A stretch of DNA of 64,000 bases from Ruminococcus sp. (GCA_017456845.1 JAFTIP010000002.1:1-64000); one strand, 5' to 3'. Positions 51,774 through 61,135 are shown, numbered from the stretch's first letter. Notes: a model not told the origin generated them from the letters alone. Translations and numbers: made by a program.

Positions 51774-52766
51774 TTAGCCTTTCGTTATTAAAACCTGCCT
51801 GTTGGCAAGAGTGTCATCTTCAAAAAACTTAGGATTAAATCCTAAGGAAATAAGTTTTTTCTTATTGATACCTTTCTGACCGATTGCTTTAGATAAATCG
51901 GACTTAGGAACAAAAATACTTATAATGCCGCCTTTGATATCAGCAGAATCAAGAGCAGAAATAATATTATTAAAATATATATGAGCCTCGCAAAGCTCAC
52001 GGAATGCCGGATGAAAAGCTCCGCCAACCATATTTTTCTTAAGGCTATCACTATCATGAAGCCCTACACGGATTATCTTTATTCCGGCGTTTTCAAACAT
52101 AGGAATAAGCTTTGAACAAAGTTTTGCAGAAGATTCTAATCCGGGCGGATTATATAATCCGTTTTTATATAGTGCTTCAAGGGTTGTGTTTTTAAAAACA
52201 ACCGTTGGATAAATTCTTACTGTGTCGGGTTTAATTTTAATGAACTCCTCAGCAGTATAAATATCAAGTTTATCAGTAGATTTGTAAAGTCCCGTCATCA
52301 TCTGAAGACCCAAGGAAAAGCCCTGTGCCTTTATAAGCTCTGATGCTTTATAAACATCATCACCACTGTGGCCACGCTCATTTGCAGAAAGCACAGAGTC
52401 GGCCATAGACTGAGCACCAAGTTCAATTGAAGTTACATTATAACTTTTCAGAAGCTGAAGAACCTCATCATCAATACCATCCGGCCGTGTTGAAATTCGA
52501 ATACCCTTGAATTTATGAATATGTTTCCTTGTACTTTCCAGAAGAGTAAGCATATACTCTCTGTCGATTGCTGTAAAGCTTCCGCCAAAAAAAGCAATTT
52601 CAGAATCCTTTGATTTTTCCTTTAAAGAATCAAGAGCAATTTCCAGGGTATTCTTTACATCATCAGAATCAGGCTGAGAAACACAGCCTGTAATATGCCT
52701 TTGGTCACAAAATGAACATTTATTCGGGCAACCGTTATGAGGCACAAATATTGAAACATTAGCCAT
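51774..52766 (-). CDS. Elp3-like radical SAM protein
   Basis: A 330-residue radical SAM protein with the cluster motif CPNKCSFC near residue 13 (PHNGCPNKCSFCDQRHITG), EIAFFGGSFTAI near 57, STRPDGIDDEVL near 93, ELGAQSMADSVL near 114 and a small C-terminal domain. This matches the Elp3-related radical SAM family without a GNAT domain. Its substrate is unknown. It occupies the position between rnc and smc in a cluster that otherwise follows the Firmicutes order. Confidence 0.8.
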   Translation of the reverse strand: MANVSIFVPHNGCPNKCSFCDQRHITGCVSQPDSDDVKNTLEIALDSLKEKSKDSEIAFFGGSFTAIDREYMLTLLESTRKHIHKFKGIRISTRPDGIDDEVLQLLKSYNVTSIELGAQSMADSVLSANERGHSGDDVYKASELIKAQGFSLGLQMMTGLYKSTDKLDIYTAEEFIKIKPDTVRIYPTVVFKNTTLEALYKNGLYNPPGLESSAKLCSKLIPMFENAGIKIIRVGLHDSDSLKKNMVGGAFHPAFRELCEAHIYFNNIISALDSADIKGGIISIFVPKSDLSKAIGQKGINKKKLISLGFNPKFFEDDTLANRQVLITKG

Positions 52767-52767
52767 A

Positions 52768-53442
52768 TCAGTAGCCCATTAGCTCCAAGGCTTCACGGGC
52801 AGCCTGCTGCTCAGCTTCCTTTTTGCTTCTGCCGCCGCCTTTGCCTATACAATTGGAGTTAAGCATAACCTCAACTGTAAAGTGCTTGTTATGGTCGGGA
52901 CCACTTTCTCCTACAAGTCTGTACTCAATACGCTCACCCGGGTTCTTCTGAACAATTTCCTGCAGAGTGGTTTTATAGTCCTTAACAGGTATTGCCTTTA
53001 TGTGCTTTGTCTGAGGCTCTACGAACTTTAATACAAAGCTCTGGGCAATTTCATAACCTCCATCGAGATACAAAGCAGCAATAAGAGCCTCGAAAGCGTC
53101 AGAAACTATAGAGGGACGATTACCGCCACCGCCACGTTTTTCACCGTGGCTGAGCTTGATAAAATCGCCCAGCTTAATCTCCTTTGCAAAAGCAAAAAGT
53201 GCTTTTTCACAAACAAGAGAGGCTCTGAGCTTAGTGAGATTACCCTCAGGATATTCGGGAAAGTTATTATAAATAAAGGTGGAAACCACCAGAGAAAGTA
53301 CAGAATCGCCTAAGAATTCGAGTCGTTCGTTGCAAACAACACCTTTGCCCTGCTCATTTGCATAAGAAGAATGAGTAAGAGCAGATTCTAAAAGTGCCTT
53401 ATTTTTAAATTCATAGCCGATAATCTTTTCAAGGTCAGTCAT
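52768..53442 (-). CDS. rnc: Ribonuclease III
   Basis: Double-strand-specific RNase, 224 residues. The catalytic signature NERLEFLGDSVL lies at residues 38-49, with a second acidic patch SDAFEALIAALYLDGG near 112, and a C-terminal dsRNA-binding domain (DYKTTLQEIVQ ... GGGRSKKEAEQQAAREAL). It overlaps plsX by 8 bp. No acpP lies between plsX and rnc, unlike Bacillus. Confidence 0.96.
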   Translation of the reverse strand: MTDLEKIIGYEFKNKALLESALTHSSYANEQGKGVVCNERLEFLGDSVLSLVVSTFIYNNFPEYPEGNLTKLRASLVCEKALFAFAKEIKLGDFIKLSHGEKRGGGGNRPSIVSDAFEALIAALYLDGGYEIAQSFVLKFVEPQTKHIKAIPVKDYKTTLQEIVQKNPGERIEYRLVGESGPDHNKHFTVEVMLNSNCIGKGGGRSKKEAEQQAAREALELMGY

Positions 53443-54454
53443 TTACCTTTCCCTCTTCACTTGATTTCATCATTCTGAGAGTTGAAGCGATTTCTTCAAC
53501 TACATTATTCTCTACATATTCTTTAACAAGCTTTAATGCACTGTAAATAGCACGCGCATCGGAATTACCATGAGCCTTGAACACAGGCTTTGCACAACCA
53601 AGCACAGGTGCACCGCCAACCTCGGAAGGATTCATAGAATCCTTAAGTTCTTTAACATCTGAAAGAACCATAGATGCGGCAAGCTTATTCTTAAGATTTT
53701 TTGTAAAAATACCCTTGATTTTCTTCATAAGGGCCATAGCTGTACCCTCGTAAGTTTTAAGAAGGATATTACCGGAGAAGCCATCACAAACAACAACATC
53801 ACAAACATCGCCATTCATGAATGTGCCTTCAACATTGCCGATAAAGTTAATGGGTGCTTTCTTTAAAAGCTCATAAGCTTCGTGCTGTAAATCCGAACCT
53901 TTATGCTCTTCTGTGCCGACGTTGAGAAGTCCAACTCTGGGATTTTCAACACCGTGAACCTTGTTCATATAAATAGAACCCATAATACCGAATTGACAAA
54001 GCATTTCGGGACGACACTGAAGATTAGCGCCGCTATCCATAAGAAGAGCCTGACCGGTTAAAGTAGGAATTACAGGAGAAAAACCGGGACGGCTGATGCC
54101 TTTAATACGCTTAACAATAAGTGTACCGCCTGCACAAACAGCTCCGCTGTTACCTGCAGAAAGGAAACCGTCACCCTTGCCCTCAGCAAGAGCTCTGAGA
54201 CCCACCGCCATAGAAGTATTCTTACCCGAGCGGGTTACATCTGTGCCTGCAGCATCGGTAGCTATAACCTCATCAGCGTGAATAATTGTAAAATTCTCTG
54301 CGTTAATCTCATTTTCAGCACATACTTTGCGAATAACATCCTCTTTACCAACTAAGGTAATGTCGATATTAAGCTCTTTGCGTGCTATTTCAGCACCTTT
54401 GATAATTTCTACAGGAGCATTATCGCCGCCAAAGGCGTCAACTATGATATTCAT
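53435..54454 (-). CDS. plsX: Phosphate acyltransferase PlsX
   Basis: Converts acyl-ACP to acyl-phosphate for phospholipid synthesis, 339 residues. Conserved parts: DAFGGDNAPVEIIKGA at the N-terminus, SGKNTSMAVGLRALAEGKGDGFLSAGNSGAV near 77, LLNVGTEEHKGSDLQ near 175 and CDGFSGNILLKTYEG near 222. The start overlaps the trmFO stop by one base (TAATG). The fab genes usually next to plsX are absent. Confidence 0.95.
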   Translation of the reverse strand: MNIIVDAFGGDNAPVEIIKGAEIARKELNIDITLVGKEDVIRKVCAENEINAENFTIIHADEVIATDAAGTDVTRSGKNTSMAVGLRALAEGKGDGFLSAGNSGAVCAGGTLIVKRIKGISRPGFSPVIPTLTGQALLMDSGANLQCRPEMLCQFGIMGSIYMNKVHGVENPRVGLLNVGTEEHKGSDLQHEAYELLKKAPINFIGNVEGTFMNGDVCDVVVCDGFSGNILLKTYEGTAMALMKKIKGIFTKNLKNKLAASMVLSDVKELKDSMNPSEVGGAPVLGCAKPVFKAHGNSDARAIYSALKLVKEYVENNVVEEIASTLRMMKSSEEGKVND

Positions 54455-55770
54455 TAAATCACGTCGCTTTCAGAAATAAATTGTTTTAAAGCTTCAAGTG
54501 CTCGTTCTGCATACTTTTCAGCCCTGAGCTTTTTGTCACGAGGACGCTCAGAAAGCTCAGGAAGAATTCCGAGGTTTGCACCCATCGGCTGGAATTTCTC
54601 AACGGTTTTATCTGTTATATATGAAAGTAAAGCACCAATTTCACACACAGCTGGTAAAATCACGCTTTCTTTGCCTAAAACTTTATTTGCGGCATTAATG
54701 CCTGCTATTATACCTGAAGATGCAGATTCCATGTAACCCTCTACACCTGTAAGCTGACCGGCAAAGAAGAGATTATCTCTGCATTTTGCAGATAAATCAG
54801 GGTTAAGCACTCTGGGACTATCGATAAAAGTGTTACGATGCATAACACCATATCTTACAAAATCTGCATTTTTAAGTGCAGGAATCAAACCAAAAACACG
54901 CTTTTGCTCGCCGAATTTTAAGTTGGTCTGGAAACCTACAAGGTTATACATTGTTCCACCTGCATTTTCTTTACGAAGCTGCAGGCACGCCCATGGACGA
55001 TGACCTGTTCTGGGATCTCTTAAACCTACAGGCTTCATTGGGCCAAAGCGGATTGTATCTTCACCTCTGCCTGCCATTACTTCAATGGGCATACATCCTT
55101 CGTAAACCTTCGGATTATACACATCAAAATCATGCAAAGGAGCACGCTCGGCATTTACAAGGGCATTATAGAATATTTCATATTCCTCTTTGTTCAAAGG
55201 GCAGTTTATATAATCGTCATCGCCGCCTTTGTCATAACGAGAAGCAGCAAAGGAGCAGCTATCGTCAATGCTTTCACGAGTAACAATAGGAGCTGCCGCG
55301 TCGAAAAATGAGAGTCCCTCTCCAAAAAGCTCTGCAATACTCTGGGAAAGTGCATCCGAGGTTAAGGGACCTGTGGCGATAACTGTCACAGCATCGGTGG
55401 GGATTTCTGTTATTTCCTCGGAAATAACAGTGATAAGAGGCATTGATTTTATATAGTTTGTAACTTCCTCGGCAAAAAGAGTTCTGTCAACAGCCAAGGC
55501 ACCGCCTGCAGGAACACGGCACTTATCGGCACACTTCATAAGAAGGGAGTCAAGCTCACGCATTTCCTGCTTTAAAAGGCCTGCCGCTGACGCTACTCTG
55601 TCTGCCTTGAAGGAGTTTGAGCACACAAGCTCTGCAAACAAATCTGTATGATGAGCAGGAGACTTTTTAAGAGGCTTCATTTCATAAAGACGCACATTGA
55701 TTCCACGCTTGGCAATCTGATATGCAGCTTCACAGCCAGCCAGTCCTGCTCCGATAACATTAATATACAT
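54454..55770 (-). CDS. trmFO: Folate-dependent tRNA uridine-54 methyltransferase TrmFO
   Basis: FAD enzyme that makes m5U54 in tRNA using methylene-tetrahydrofolate, 438 residues. N-terminal dinucleotide-binding motif GAGLAGCEAAYQIAKRG, AELVCSNSFKAD near 50, HRPWACLQLRKEN near 258 with the conserved catalytic-region Cys, and FFAGQLTGVEGYMESASSG near 335. topA-trmFO adjacency is conserved in Firmicutes; the stop of topA overlaps its start by one base. Confidence 0.96.
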   Translation of the reverse strand: MYINVIGAGLAGCEAAYQIAKRGINVRLYEMKPLKKSPAHHTDLFAELVCSNSFKADRVASAAGLLKQEMRELDSLLMKCADKCRVPAGGALAVDRTLFAEEVTNYIKSMPLITVISEEITEIPTDAVTVIATGPLTSDALSQSIAELFGEGLSFFDAAAPIVTRESIDDSCSFAASRYDKGGDDDYINCPLNKEEYEIFYNALVNAERAPLHDFDVYNPKVYEGCMPIEVMAGRGEDTIRFGPMKPVGLRDPRTGHRPWACLQLRKENAGGTMYNLVGFQTNLKFGEQKRVFGLIPALKNADFVRYGVMHRNTFIDSPRVLNPDLSAKCRDNLFFAGQLTGVEGYMESASSGIIAGINAANKVLGKESVILPAVCEIGALLSYITDKTVEKFQPMGANLGILPELSERPRDKKLRAEKYAERALEALKQFISESDVI

Positions 55771-57845
55771 TATTTTTTCTCGTATCCACAGCCCTCTTTG
55801 GAGCAGTAGAGGGTTTCTTTCTTACCTTTTTTCTTAAAAAGCATACCGCCGCACTGGGGGCACTTCTCACTTGTGGGTTCATTCCATGACATAAAGTTAC
55901 ACTTTGGGAATGAAGAGCAACCATAGAAGATTTTACCCTTTTTGGTGCGTCTTACAATAATGTCGCTACCGCAATCGGGACAGCTTACGCCTACCTTCTC
56001 GGTATAAGGAATAATGTTTTTACACTCAGGCCAGCCGGGACAAGCAATAAATTTGCCGTATCTGCCTACCTTAACAACCATAAGCTTACCGCATTTATCG
56101 CAAACGATATCCGTCTGGTCTTCTTTAAGCTGGATTTTAACTCCTTCCATATCTGCCTTGGCTTTTTTGAGGGTTTTCTCAAAATCACCATAGAAGGTAT
56201 CAAGAAGCTCTACCCACTCAACATCGCCATTTTCTACGGTATCCAAGTCCTGTTCCATCTGGGCAGTAAACTTAACGTTAACAATCTTCGGGAAACGTTC
56301 TTTCATAAGGTTTGAAAGAGCTTCGCCAAGCTCCGTAGGATGTAAGGTCTTACCCTCACGCTTAACATACTCTCTGCTTACAATAGTTGTAATTGTAGCG
56401 GCGTATGTTGAGGGTCTGCCGATGCCGTACTCCTCAAGAGCTTTAATGAGAGAAGCCTCGGTAAAGCGTGCAGGAGGCTGAGTAAAGTGCTGATTGGGAG
56501 TAATCTCTTTAAGCTTTAAGGGCATATCTTTATCTAAAGGAGGAAGCTCAGAAGTTTTTGCTTCTGCCTCATCCTTGGACTCAACATATAAAACGGTAAA
56601 ACCGTCAAAATCAACTCTGTAGCCTGATGCCTTAAAAAGATAGTTATTAGCAGTAATATCAACCTGTGTGGTTTTCTGGATTGAATCCGCCATCTGAGAA
56701 GCTAAGAAACGCTCCCAGATAAGCTTATAGAGTTTATACTGGTCAGTTGTCAAGTTATTCTTGACTTTATCAGGAGTAAGGTTAACAGAAGTAGGTCTTA
56801 TAGCTTCGTGACCATCCTGAGCGTTATTTCTGGATTTAAAGAAACGAGGCTTTGAAGGAAGGTAGTTTTTACCATACTTTTCGGTAATGAAGCTTGCGGC
56901 TTCGTTCATAGCATCGTTGGAAATTCTTAGGGAGTCTGTTCTCATATAGGTAATAAGACCTGTTGCACCGATTCCGTCAATGTCTACACCTTCATAAAGT
57001 TCCTGAGCAACACGCATGGTACGTCTTGACTGGAAGCTGAGTTTGCGGGAAGCTTCCTGCTGTAATGTGGAAGTGATAAAAGGAGGCACGGGAGACTTTT
57101 TACGGGTACCGTTCTTAACCTTGGTTACCACATAATCTGCACCTTCAAGGTCAGCAAGAATCTTGTCCGCCTGCTCTTTAGATTTAATCTCAATTTTCTT
57201 GCCATCTTCTGAGCCATAGAATGAAGCGGAAAATGCTTTACGGGCACCTTTAGGAATAAGCTTTGCATCAATGCTCCAGTATTCCTCAGGAACAAAAGCT
57301 CTTATTTCGTTTTCTCTGTCAACAATTATACGTACTGCAACAGACTGCACACGACCTGCAGAAAGTCCGCGACGGATTTTCTGAGAAACAAAGGGGCTTA
57401 ATTTATAACCCACAAGTCTGTCGAGGATTCGTCTTGCCTGCTGAGCGTTAACAAGGTCAATATTAACGGCTCTGGGGTTATCCATTCCGTTTTCTACACC
57501 TGTCTTTGTAATTTCGTTAAACTCAACTCGGTTAGCATCGTTCATATCAAGACCGAGAATATATGCTAAATGCCATGAGATAGCCTCGCCTTCACGGTCA
57601 GGGTCAGTTGCAAGGTATACTTTGTCGCTTTTTGAAGCAAGCTTTTTAAGCTCATCCACAAGCTTTTCCTTACCTTTTATAATCTCATATTTGGGGGCAA
57701 AGTTCTTTTTGATATCTACACTGAGTCTGGCAGAAGGCAAGTCTCTTACGTGCCCCATAGATGCAATAACTTCATAGTCTTTGCCAAGGTATTTTTTAAT
57801 TGTTTTAGCCTTTGCAGGCGACTCAACAATTACTAAATTTGACAT
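55770..57845 (-). CDS. topA: DNA topoisomerase I
   Basis: Type IA topoisomerase relaxing negative supercoils, 691 residues. TOPRIM domain (NLVIVESPAKAKTIKKYLG, TDPDREGEAISWHLA), active-site Tyr in GLITYMRTDSLR near residue 300, and three C-terminal zinc ribbons (CDKCGKLMVVKVGRYGKFIAC, CPDCGS ... GCSSFPKC, CPQCGG ... CSKEGC). ATG at 57845 follows TTGGAGGT; the frame extends to 57863 without support. dprA-topA-trmFO is a standard order. Confidence 0.96.
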   Translation of the reverse strand: MSNLVIVESPAKAKTIKKYLGKDYEVIASMGHVRDLPSARLSVDIKKNFAPKYEIIKGKEKLVDELKKLASKSDKVYLATDPDREGEAISWHLAYILGLDMNDANRVEFNEITKTGVENGMDNPRAVNIDLVNAQQARRILDRLVGYKLSPFVSQKIRRGLSAGRVQSVAVRIIVDRENEIRAFVPEEYWSIDAKLIPKGARKAFSASFYGSEDGKKIEIKSKEQADKILADLEGADYVVTKVKNGTRKKSPVPPFITSTLQQEASRKLSFQSRRTMRVAQELYEGVDIDGIGATGLITYMRTDSLRISNDAMNEAASFITEKYGKNYLPSKPRFFKSRNNAQDGHEAIRPTSVNLTPDKVKNNLTTDQYKLYKLIWERFLASQMADSIQKTTQVDITANNYLFKASGYRVDFDGFTVLYVESKDEAEAKTSELPPLDKDMPLKLKEITPNQHFTQPPARFTEASLIKALEEYGIGRPSTYAATITTIVSREYVKREGKTLHPTELGEALSNLMKERFPKIVNVKFTAQMEQDLDTVENGDVEWVELLDTFYGDFEKTLKKAKADMEGVKIQLKEDQTDIVCDKCGKLMVVKVGRYGKFIACPGWPECKNIIPYTEKVGVSCPDCGSDIIVRRTKKGKIFYGCSSFPKCNFMSWNEPTSEKCPQCGGMLFKKKGKKETLYCSKEGCGYEKK

Positions 57846-57863
57846 ATTAAAGTATACCTCCAA

Positions 57864-59030
57864 TTATTTAATGGCATAAAGTCTGCCACCGGTATTTTCG
57901 ATAAAATCCTTAAGTTCCAAAGATGATACAGCACGGATTACAACATAAGGCGGAAGCCCGCTTTTCTCGGCTATATCATCAATATGAATCGGTTCAGAAG
58001 AAATACTCAGATAAACCTTTTTTTCTTCTTCGTTTAATGTATCTGTATTTTTATGAACAGGCACAGGCTTATTCTCAGAATGTGCCGTTATATTCTTATT
58101 TTTAGACGGAATTGTTTTGACTGCATTTTCAGTAAATGCTTCGGGCTCTGAATCAATAACTCCGTGATAATATTCACAAACGTCCTGCCAACATGTTATT
58201 GGCACTGCGCCTTCTTTTATGAGCTGGTTTGAACCTGCGGAAAATGGAGAATCTACGTTGCCCATTACAGCAAAAACGTCCTTACCTTGCTTCAAAGCAA
58301 AGTCAACGGTTATCATAGAACCGCTTTTCTTGGGAGCTTCCACAACGATAACACCGTTTGAAAGTGCTGAGATAATTCGATTACGCTGCGGAAAATTATG
58401 AGAAACAGCAGGAGAACCCGGCGGATACTCTGAAACCAAAGCACCGGTTAAAGCGATAGCATTGCGAAGCTCTTTATTCTCTAACAGATAGTCGTAATCT
58501 ATACCGCAACCTAAAACACAAACAGCTGTGCCCTTTTCCTGCAATACTCCCCTATGTGCCGCACAATCAATGCCAAGTGCACCGCCACTGACAACAACAA
58601 AACCTCTTTTAGAAAGGTTAGCACCTAAAGAAAGGGACGTGCGGATTCCGTAAACTGTAGCACGGCGTGTGCCGACAATAGATACAGAATCGGAATTTTC
58701 AAAATCAGGAAGTTCACCGCTTACATATATAACTGCAGGGGCATCAGAAATTTCACGAAGACGCTGAGGATATTTATCCATAGAAATGTCATAGACCTTA
58801 TAATTAAGCTCTTCGCATCTTTTTAAAATATTCTCAGCATCGCTGAGCTTTGTCTTCATAAGCTTGGAAATTTCATTTTCGGTAAAGATTCCGCAAAGTC
58901 TAAGCTCTTGCTCGCCGCCTTTATATAGAAGTTCTATATCGGGATAAAGGCCATAGATATACTTAACCTTTGTGTTACAGTAACCTATGCCCTGAGTAAG
59001 CCATATATAATAAAGAGTAGATTTATTCAT
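57864..59030 (-). CDS. dprA: DNA-processing protein DprA
   Basis: Loads RecA on incoming single-stranded DNA during transformation, 388 residues. A SAM-like N-terminal region (about 1-65) precedes the Rossmann domain with VSIVGTRRAT, VVSGGALGIDCAAHRGVL, SEYPPGSPAVSHNFPQRNRIISALS and SGSMITVDFALKQG. A Lys/Pro-rich linker leads to a winged-helix DprA C-terminal domain (EPIHIDDIAEKSGLPPYVVI). It overlaps the methyltransferase gene by 4 bp. Confidence 0.95.
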   Translation of the reverse strand: MNKSTLYYIWLTQGIGYCNTKVKYIYGLYPDIELLYKGGEQELRLCGIFTENEISKLMKTKLSDAENILKRCEELNYKVYDISMDKYPQRLREISDAPAVIYVSGELPDFENSDSVSIVGTRRATVYGIRTSLSLGANLSKRGFVVVSGGALGIDCAAHRGVLQEKGTAVCVLGCGIDYDYLLENKELRNAIALTGALVSEYPPGSPAVSHNFPQRNRIISALSNGVIVVEAPKKSGSMITVDFALKQGKDVFAVMGNVDSPFSAGSNQLIKEGAVPITCWQDVCEYYHGVIDSEPEAFTENAVKTIPSKNKNITAHSENKPVPVHKNTDTLNEEEKKVYLSISSEPIHIDDIAEKSGLPPYVVIRAVSSLELKDFIENTGGRLYAIK

Positions 59031-59803
59031 CTAATCATTTCCCACATAATTATTCCTGCAGCGGCTGCTGCGTTAAGGGATTCTGCATTGCCCTTCATAG
59101 GGATTGTGACAGGGTATGTACATTCACTCACCAAATCAGCTGTAAGACCATTACCTTCATTACCGATGCACAGAAGTGTTGTGCCGTCATACTTAAACTC
59201 GGTAATGCTTGTTCCGTTTCGTACAACTGCCGCATAGGATTTACCCTGCTTATTGAATTCCTTAACGAACTCGCATTCGTCATCACAAATAATGAAGGGG
59301 ACTCTGAAAACAGCACCCATGCTTGCACGGCAAACCTTGGGACTTAAAATATCACAACAATCTTTAGTGAGAATAATGCCAGAAATGCCCAGTGCATCGG
59401 CTGACCTTAATACGGCGCCGAGATTACTGGGGTCCTGCATATTCTGCAAAAGTACATACTTATTGTTTATTTTATCAAATTGAGGCTTATTGTCAAGTGC
59501 TTTTACAACACAAATCACACCCTGTGGGGTTTTTGTGTCGCTGAGCATACTAAATATATTAGGAGTTACAACATAGGAATTATTGGAATTTGCCTCTAAT
59601 TCCTTAACTGCTTCTGGATATTTTTCAAGTGCATCTTCGGTACAGATAAATGTATCTATAGAAGCTTTACTTCGTACAGCATCTGTACAAAGGCGAATAC
59701 CTTCCACTACAAATAAGCCCTGCTCCTTTCTGTACTTTGACTTTGAAAGAAGCTTGGAAATATTTTTTATGATTTTATTGTCTTTTGATGATATATTAAG
59801 CAT
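59027..59803 (-). CDS. TrmH/SpoU-family RNA 2'-O-methyltransferase
   Basis: A 258-residue SPOUT methyltransferase with an N-terminal substrate-binding domain (KNISKLLSKSKYRKEQGLFVVEGIRL) and the three trefoil-knot motifs: QDPSNLGAVLRSADALGISGIIL, LLCIGNEGNGL and IPMKGNAESLNAAAAAGIIM. It resembles 23S rRNA (RlmB-like/TsnR-like) enzymes; the exact target is unknown. The rplT terminator lies about 20 nt upstream and dprA follows with a 4-bp overlap. Pairing with infC-rpmI-rplT is common in Clostridia. Confidence 0.9.
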   Translation of the reverse strand: MLNISSKDNKIIKNISKLLSKSKYRKEQGLFVVEGIRLCTDAVRSKASIDTFICTEDALEKYPEAVKELEANSNNSYVVTPNIFSMLSDTKTPQGVICVVKALDNKPQFDKINNKYVLLQNMQDPSNLGAVLRSADALGISGIILTKDCCDILSPKVCRASMGAVFRVPFIICDDECEFVKEFNKQGKSYAAVVRNGTSITEFKYDGTTLLCIGNEGNGLTADLVSECTYPVTIPMKGNAESLNAAAAAGIIMWEMIR

Positions 59804-59816
59804 ATTTCACCTACAC

Positions 59817-59847
59817 GAAAGATGCGCCCGACATAAAATCGGGCGCA
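59817..59847 (-). terminator. Terminator of infC-rpmI-rplT
   Basis: 9-bp GC-rich stem TGCGCCCGA (59823-59831) / TCGGGCGCA (59839-59847) with a 7-nt loop. On the minus strand only TCTTTCG follows, so it may be leaky into the downstream methyltransferase gene. Confidence 0.65.
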
Positions 59848-59860
59848 CTTTTAGCTTATT

Positions 59861-60208
59861 TTACTTTGTAACCTTCTCAACGAGCTGTGTGAAAGCTGCG
59901 GGATCTGCAATAGCGATCTCAGAAAGCATCTTTCTGTTGAGAGTGATGTTAGCCTTCTTAAGGCCGTTCATAAATGTGGAATAGTTTGTGCCGTTAGCTC
60001 TGCAAGCAGCGGAAATACGAGTAATCCAAAGACGACGGAAATCTCTCTTTCTCTGCTTTCTGCCGATATATGCATAGTTGCCGGACTTCATAACAGCCTG
60101 CTTAGCCATCTTGAAGTGTCTGGACTTAGCACCATAGTAGCCCTTAGCGAGCTTTAATACTTTATTTCTTCTTTTGCGAGTAGCCATCGCGCCTTTAACT
60201 CTTGCCAT
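59861..60208 (-). CDS. rplT: 50S ribosomal protein L20
   Basis: A 115-residue assembly protein and likely autogenous repressor of this operon. Typical sequence: [67 protein letters not shown] precedes the ATG. It is the last gene of infC-rpmI-rplT. Confidence 0.97.
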   Translation of the reverse strand: MARVKGAMATRKRRNKVLKLAKGYYGAKSRHFKMAKQAVMKSGNYAYIGRKQRKRDFRRLWITRISAACRANGTNYSTFMNGLKKANITLNRKMLSEIAIADPAAFTQLVEKVTK

Positions 60209-60238
60209 TGTATTTTACCTCCAGGTTTCTTTAGTTAA

Positions 60239-60436
60239 TTATTTGTAAGGAATCAGACGCTTCATCTGCTTTACGTTTGTAGCATCTGCTACAGCTGTCT
60301 GACGAAGAACTCTCTTACGCTTTGTTGTCTTCTTGTTAAGAATGTGTCTCTTGTTAGCATGAGCGCGGATAACTTTACCGTTCTTAGAAACCTTAAAGCG
60401 CTTTTTAGCACCGCTGTGTGTTTTGATTTTGGGCAT
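60239..60436 (-). CDS. rpmI: 50S ribosomal protein L35
   Basis: A 65-residue basic protein with the L35 signature [20 protein letters not shown] and later [24 protein letters not shown] precedes the ATG. It lies between infC and rplT as in nearly all bacteria. Confidence 0.97.
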   Translation of the reverse strand: MPKIKTHSGAKKRFKVSKNGKVIRAHANKRHILNKKTTKRKRVLRQTAVADATNVKQMKRLIPYK

Positions 60437-60458
60437 GATTAAATCCTCCTGTTAATTC

Positions 60459-60977
60459 TTACTTTACTGGTTTAGGGGCAAGGAACATCAGCATATTGCG
60501 ACCTTCGAGTTTTGCAGGTTTTTCAATGTTAGCAACCTCAGCACAATCATTGGCAAAACGCTCCATAAGGTCATAGCCGAACTGGGAGTGGCCCATTTCT
60601 CTGCCTCTGAAACGGATAGAAACCTTTACCTTGTCGCCTTTAGATAAGAACTTGATGGCGGCATTCTTTTTGGTATCAAAGTCGTGAGTATCAATCTTAA
60701 GGGAAAGCTGAACTTCCTTGATGTTGATAACCTTCTGATTTTTCTTGGCTTCCTTTTCTTTCTTTGCCTGCTCGAAGCGGTACTTGCCGTAGTCCATAAT
60801 TTTGCCAACGGGTGGCTTTGCCTGGGCAGCGATAAGCACCAAGTCAAGATTTTGGTCAAATGCGAGCTTGAGAGCAGCGTCAGATGACATAATGCCAAGC
60901 TGTGCACCGTCTGTGCCGATTACTCTGAGCTCGTCGCAACGAATTTTCTCGTTAATGAGAACTTCCTGTTTGCTAAT
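60459..60977 (-). CDS. infC: Translation initiation factor IF-3
   Basis: Initiation factor that controls start-codon fidelity, 172 residues. N-domain LINEKIRCDELRVIGTDGAQLGIMSS, linker KPPVGKIMDYGKYRFEQ, C-domain KEVQLSLKIDTHDFDTKKNAAIKFLSKGDKVKV. There is no ATG/GTG/TTG near the conserved N-terminus. TGGAGGTG lies 7 nt before ATT at 60975-60977, so the start is the rare AUU codon typical of infC, which IF3 itself discriminates against. The upstream part of the open frame (to 61091) is the leader RNA. Confidence 0.95.
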   Translation of the reverse strand: MSKQEVLINEKIRCDELRVIGTDGAQLGIMSSDAALKLAFDQNLDLVLIAAQAKPPVGKIMDYGKYRFEQAKKEKEAKKNQKVINIKEVQLSLKIDTHDFDTKKNAAIKFLSKGDKVKVSIRFRGREMGHSQFGYDLMERFANDCAEVANIEKPAKLEGRNMLMFLAPKPVK

Positions 60978-61130
60978 GTTAAAGCACCTCCAGTTTTGAT
61001 AAAAACAAAGCGGACAGAAAAATCTGCCCGCACAATAATACAAGGATAATATAAATAAAAATCCTGCAATATTGACCCGTGCAGACAGCACCCCACAGGT
61101 GAAAGCTATTCGCTTTGCTTTATTATTACT
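60978..61130 (-). ncRNA. Candidate L20 leader RNA (attenuator of infC-rpmI-rplT)
   Basis: A leader of about 150 nt between the infC promoter and start codon. It contains an intrinsic terminator (61001-61031). It also contains an upstream segment CTGTCTGCAC (61079-61088) that can pair over 10 bp, with three G-U pairs, with GTGCGGGCAG (61024-61033), the 5' arm region of that terminator. The two structures are mutually exclusive. This fits the known L20-controlled attenuation of infC operons in Bacillus; family membership needs a covariance search. Confidence 0.72.
61001..61031 (-). terminator. Leader terminator upstream of infC
   Basis: Minus strand stem GCGGGCAGA / TCTGTCCGC (61023-61031 and 61010-61018, one G-U) with a 4-nt T loop, then TTTGTTTTT (61001-61009). 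It lies about 25 nt before the infC start. Confidence 0.8.
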
Positions 61131-61135
61131 TCAAG

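Noticed and set aside
60978..61091. N-terminal extension of infC
   Set aside because: The region is the structured leader with a terminator; the translated extension has no IF3 similarity.
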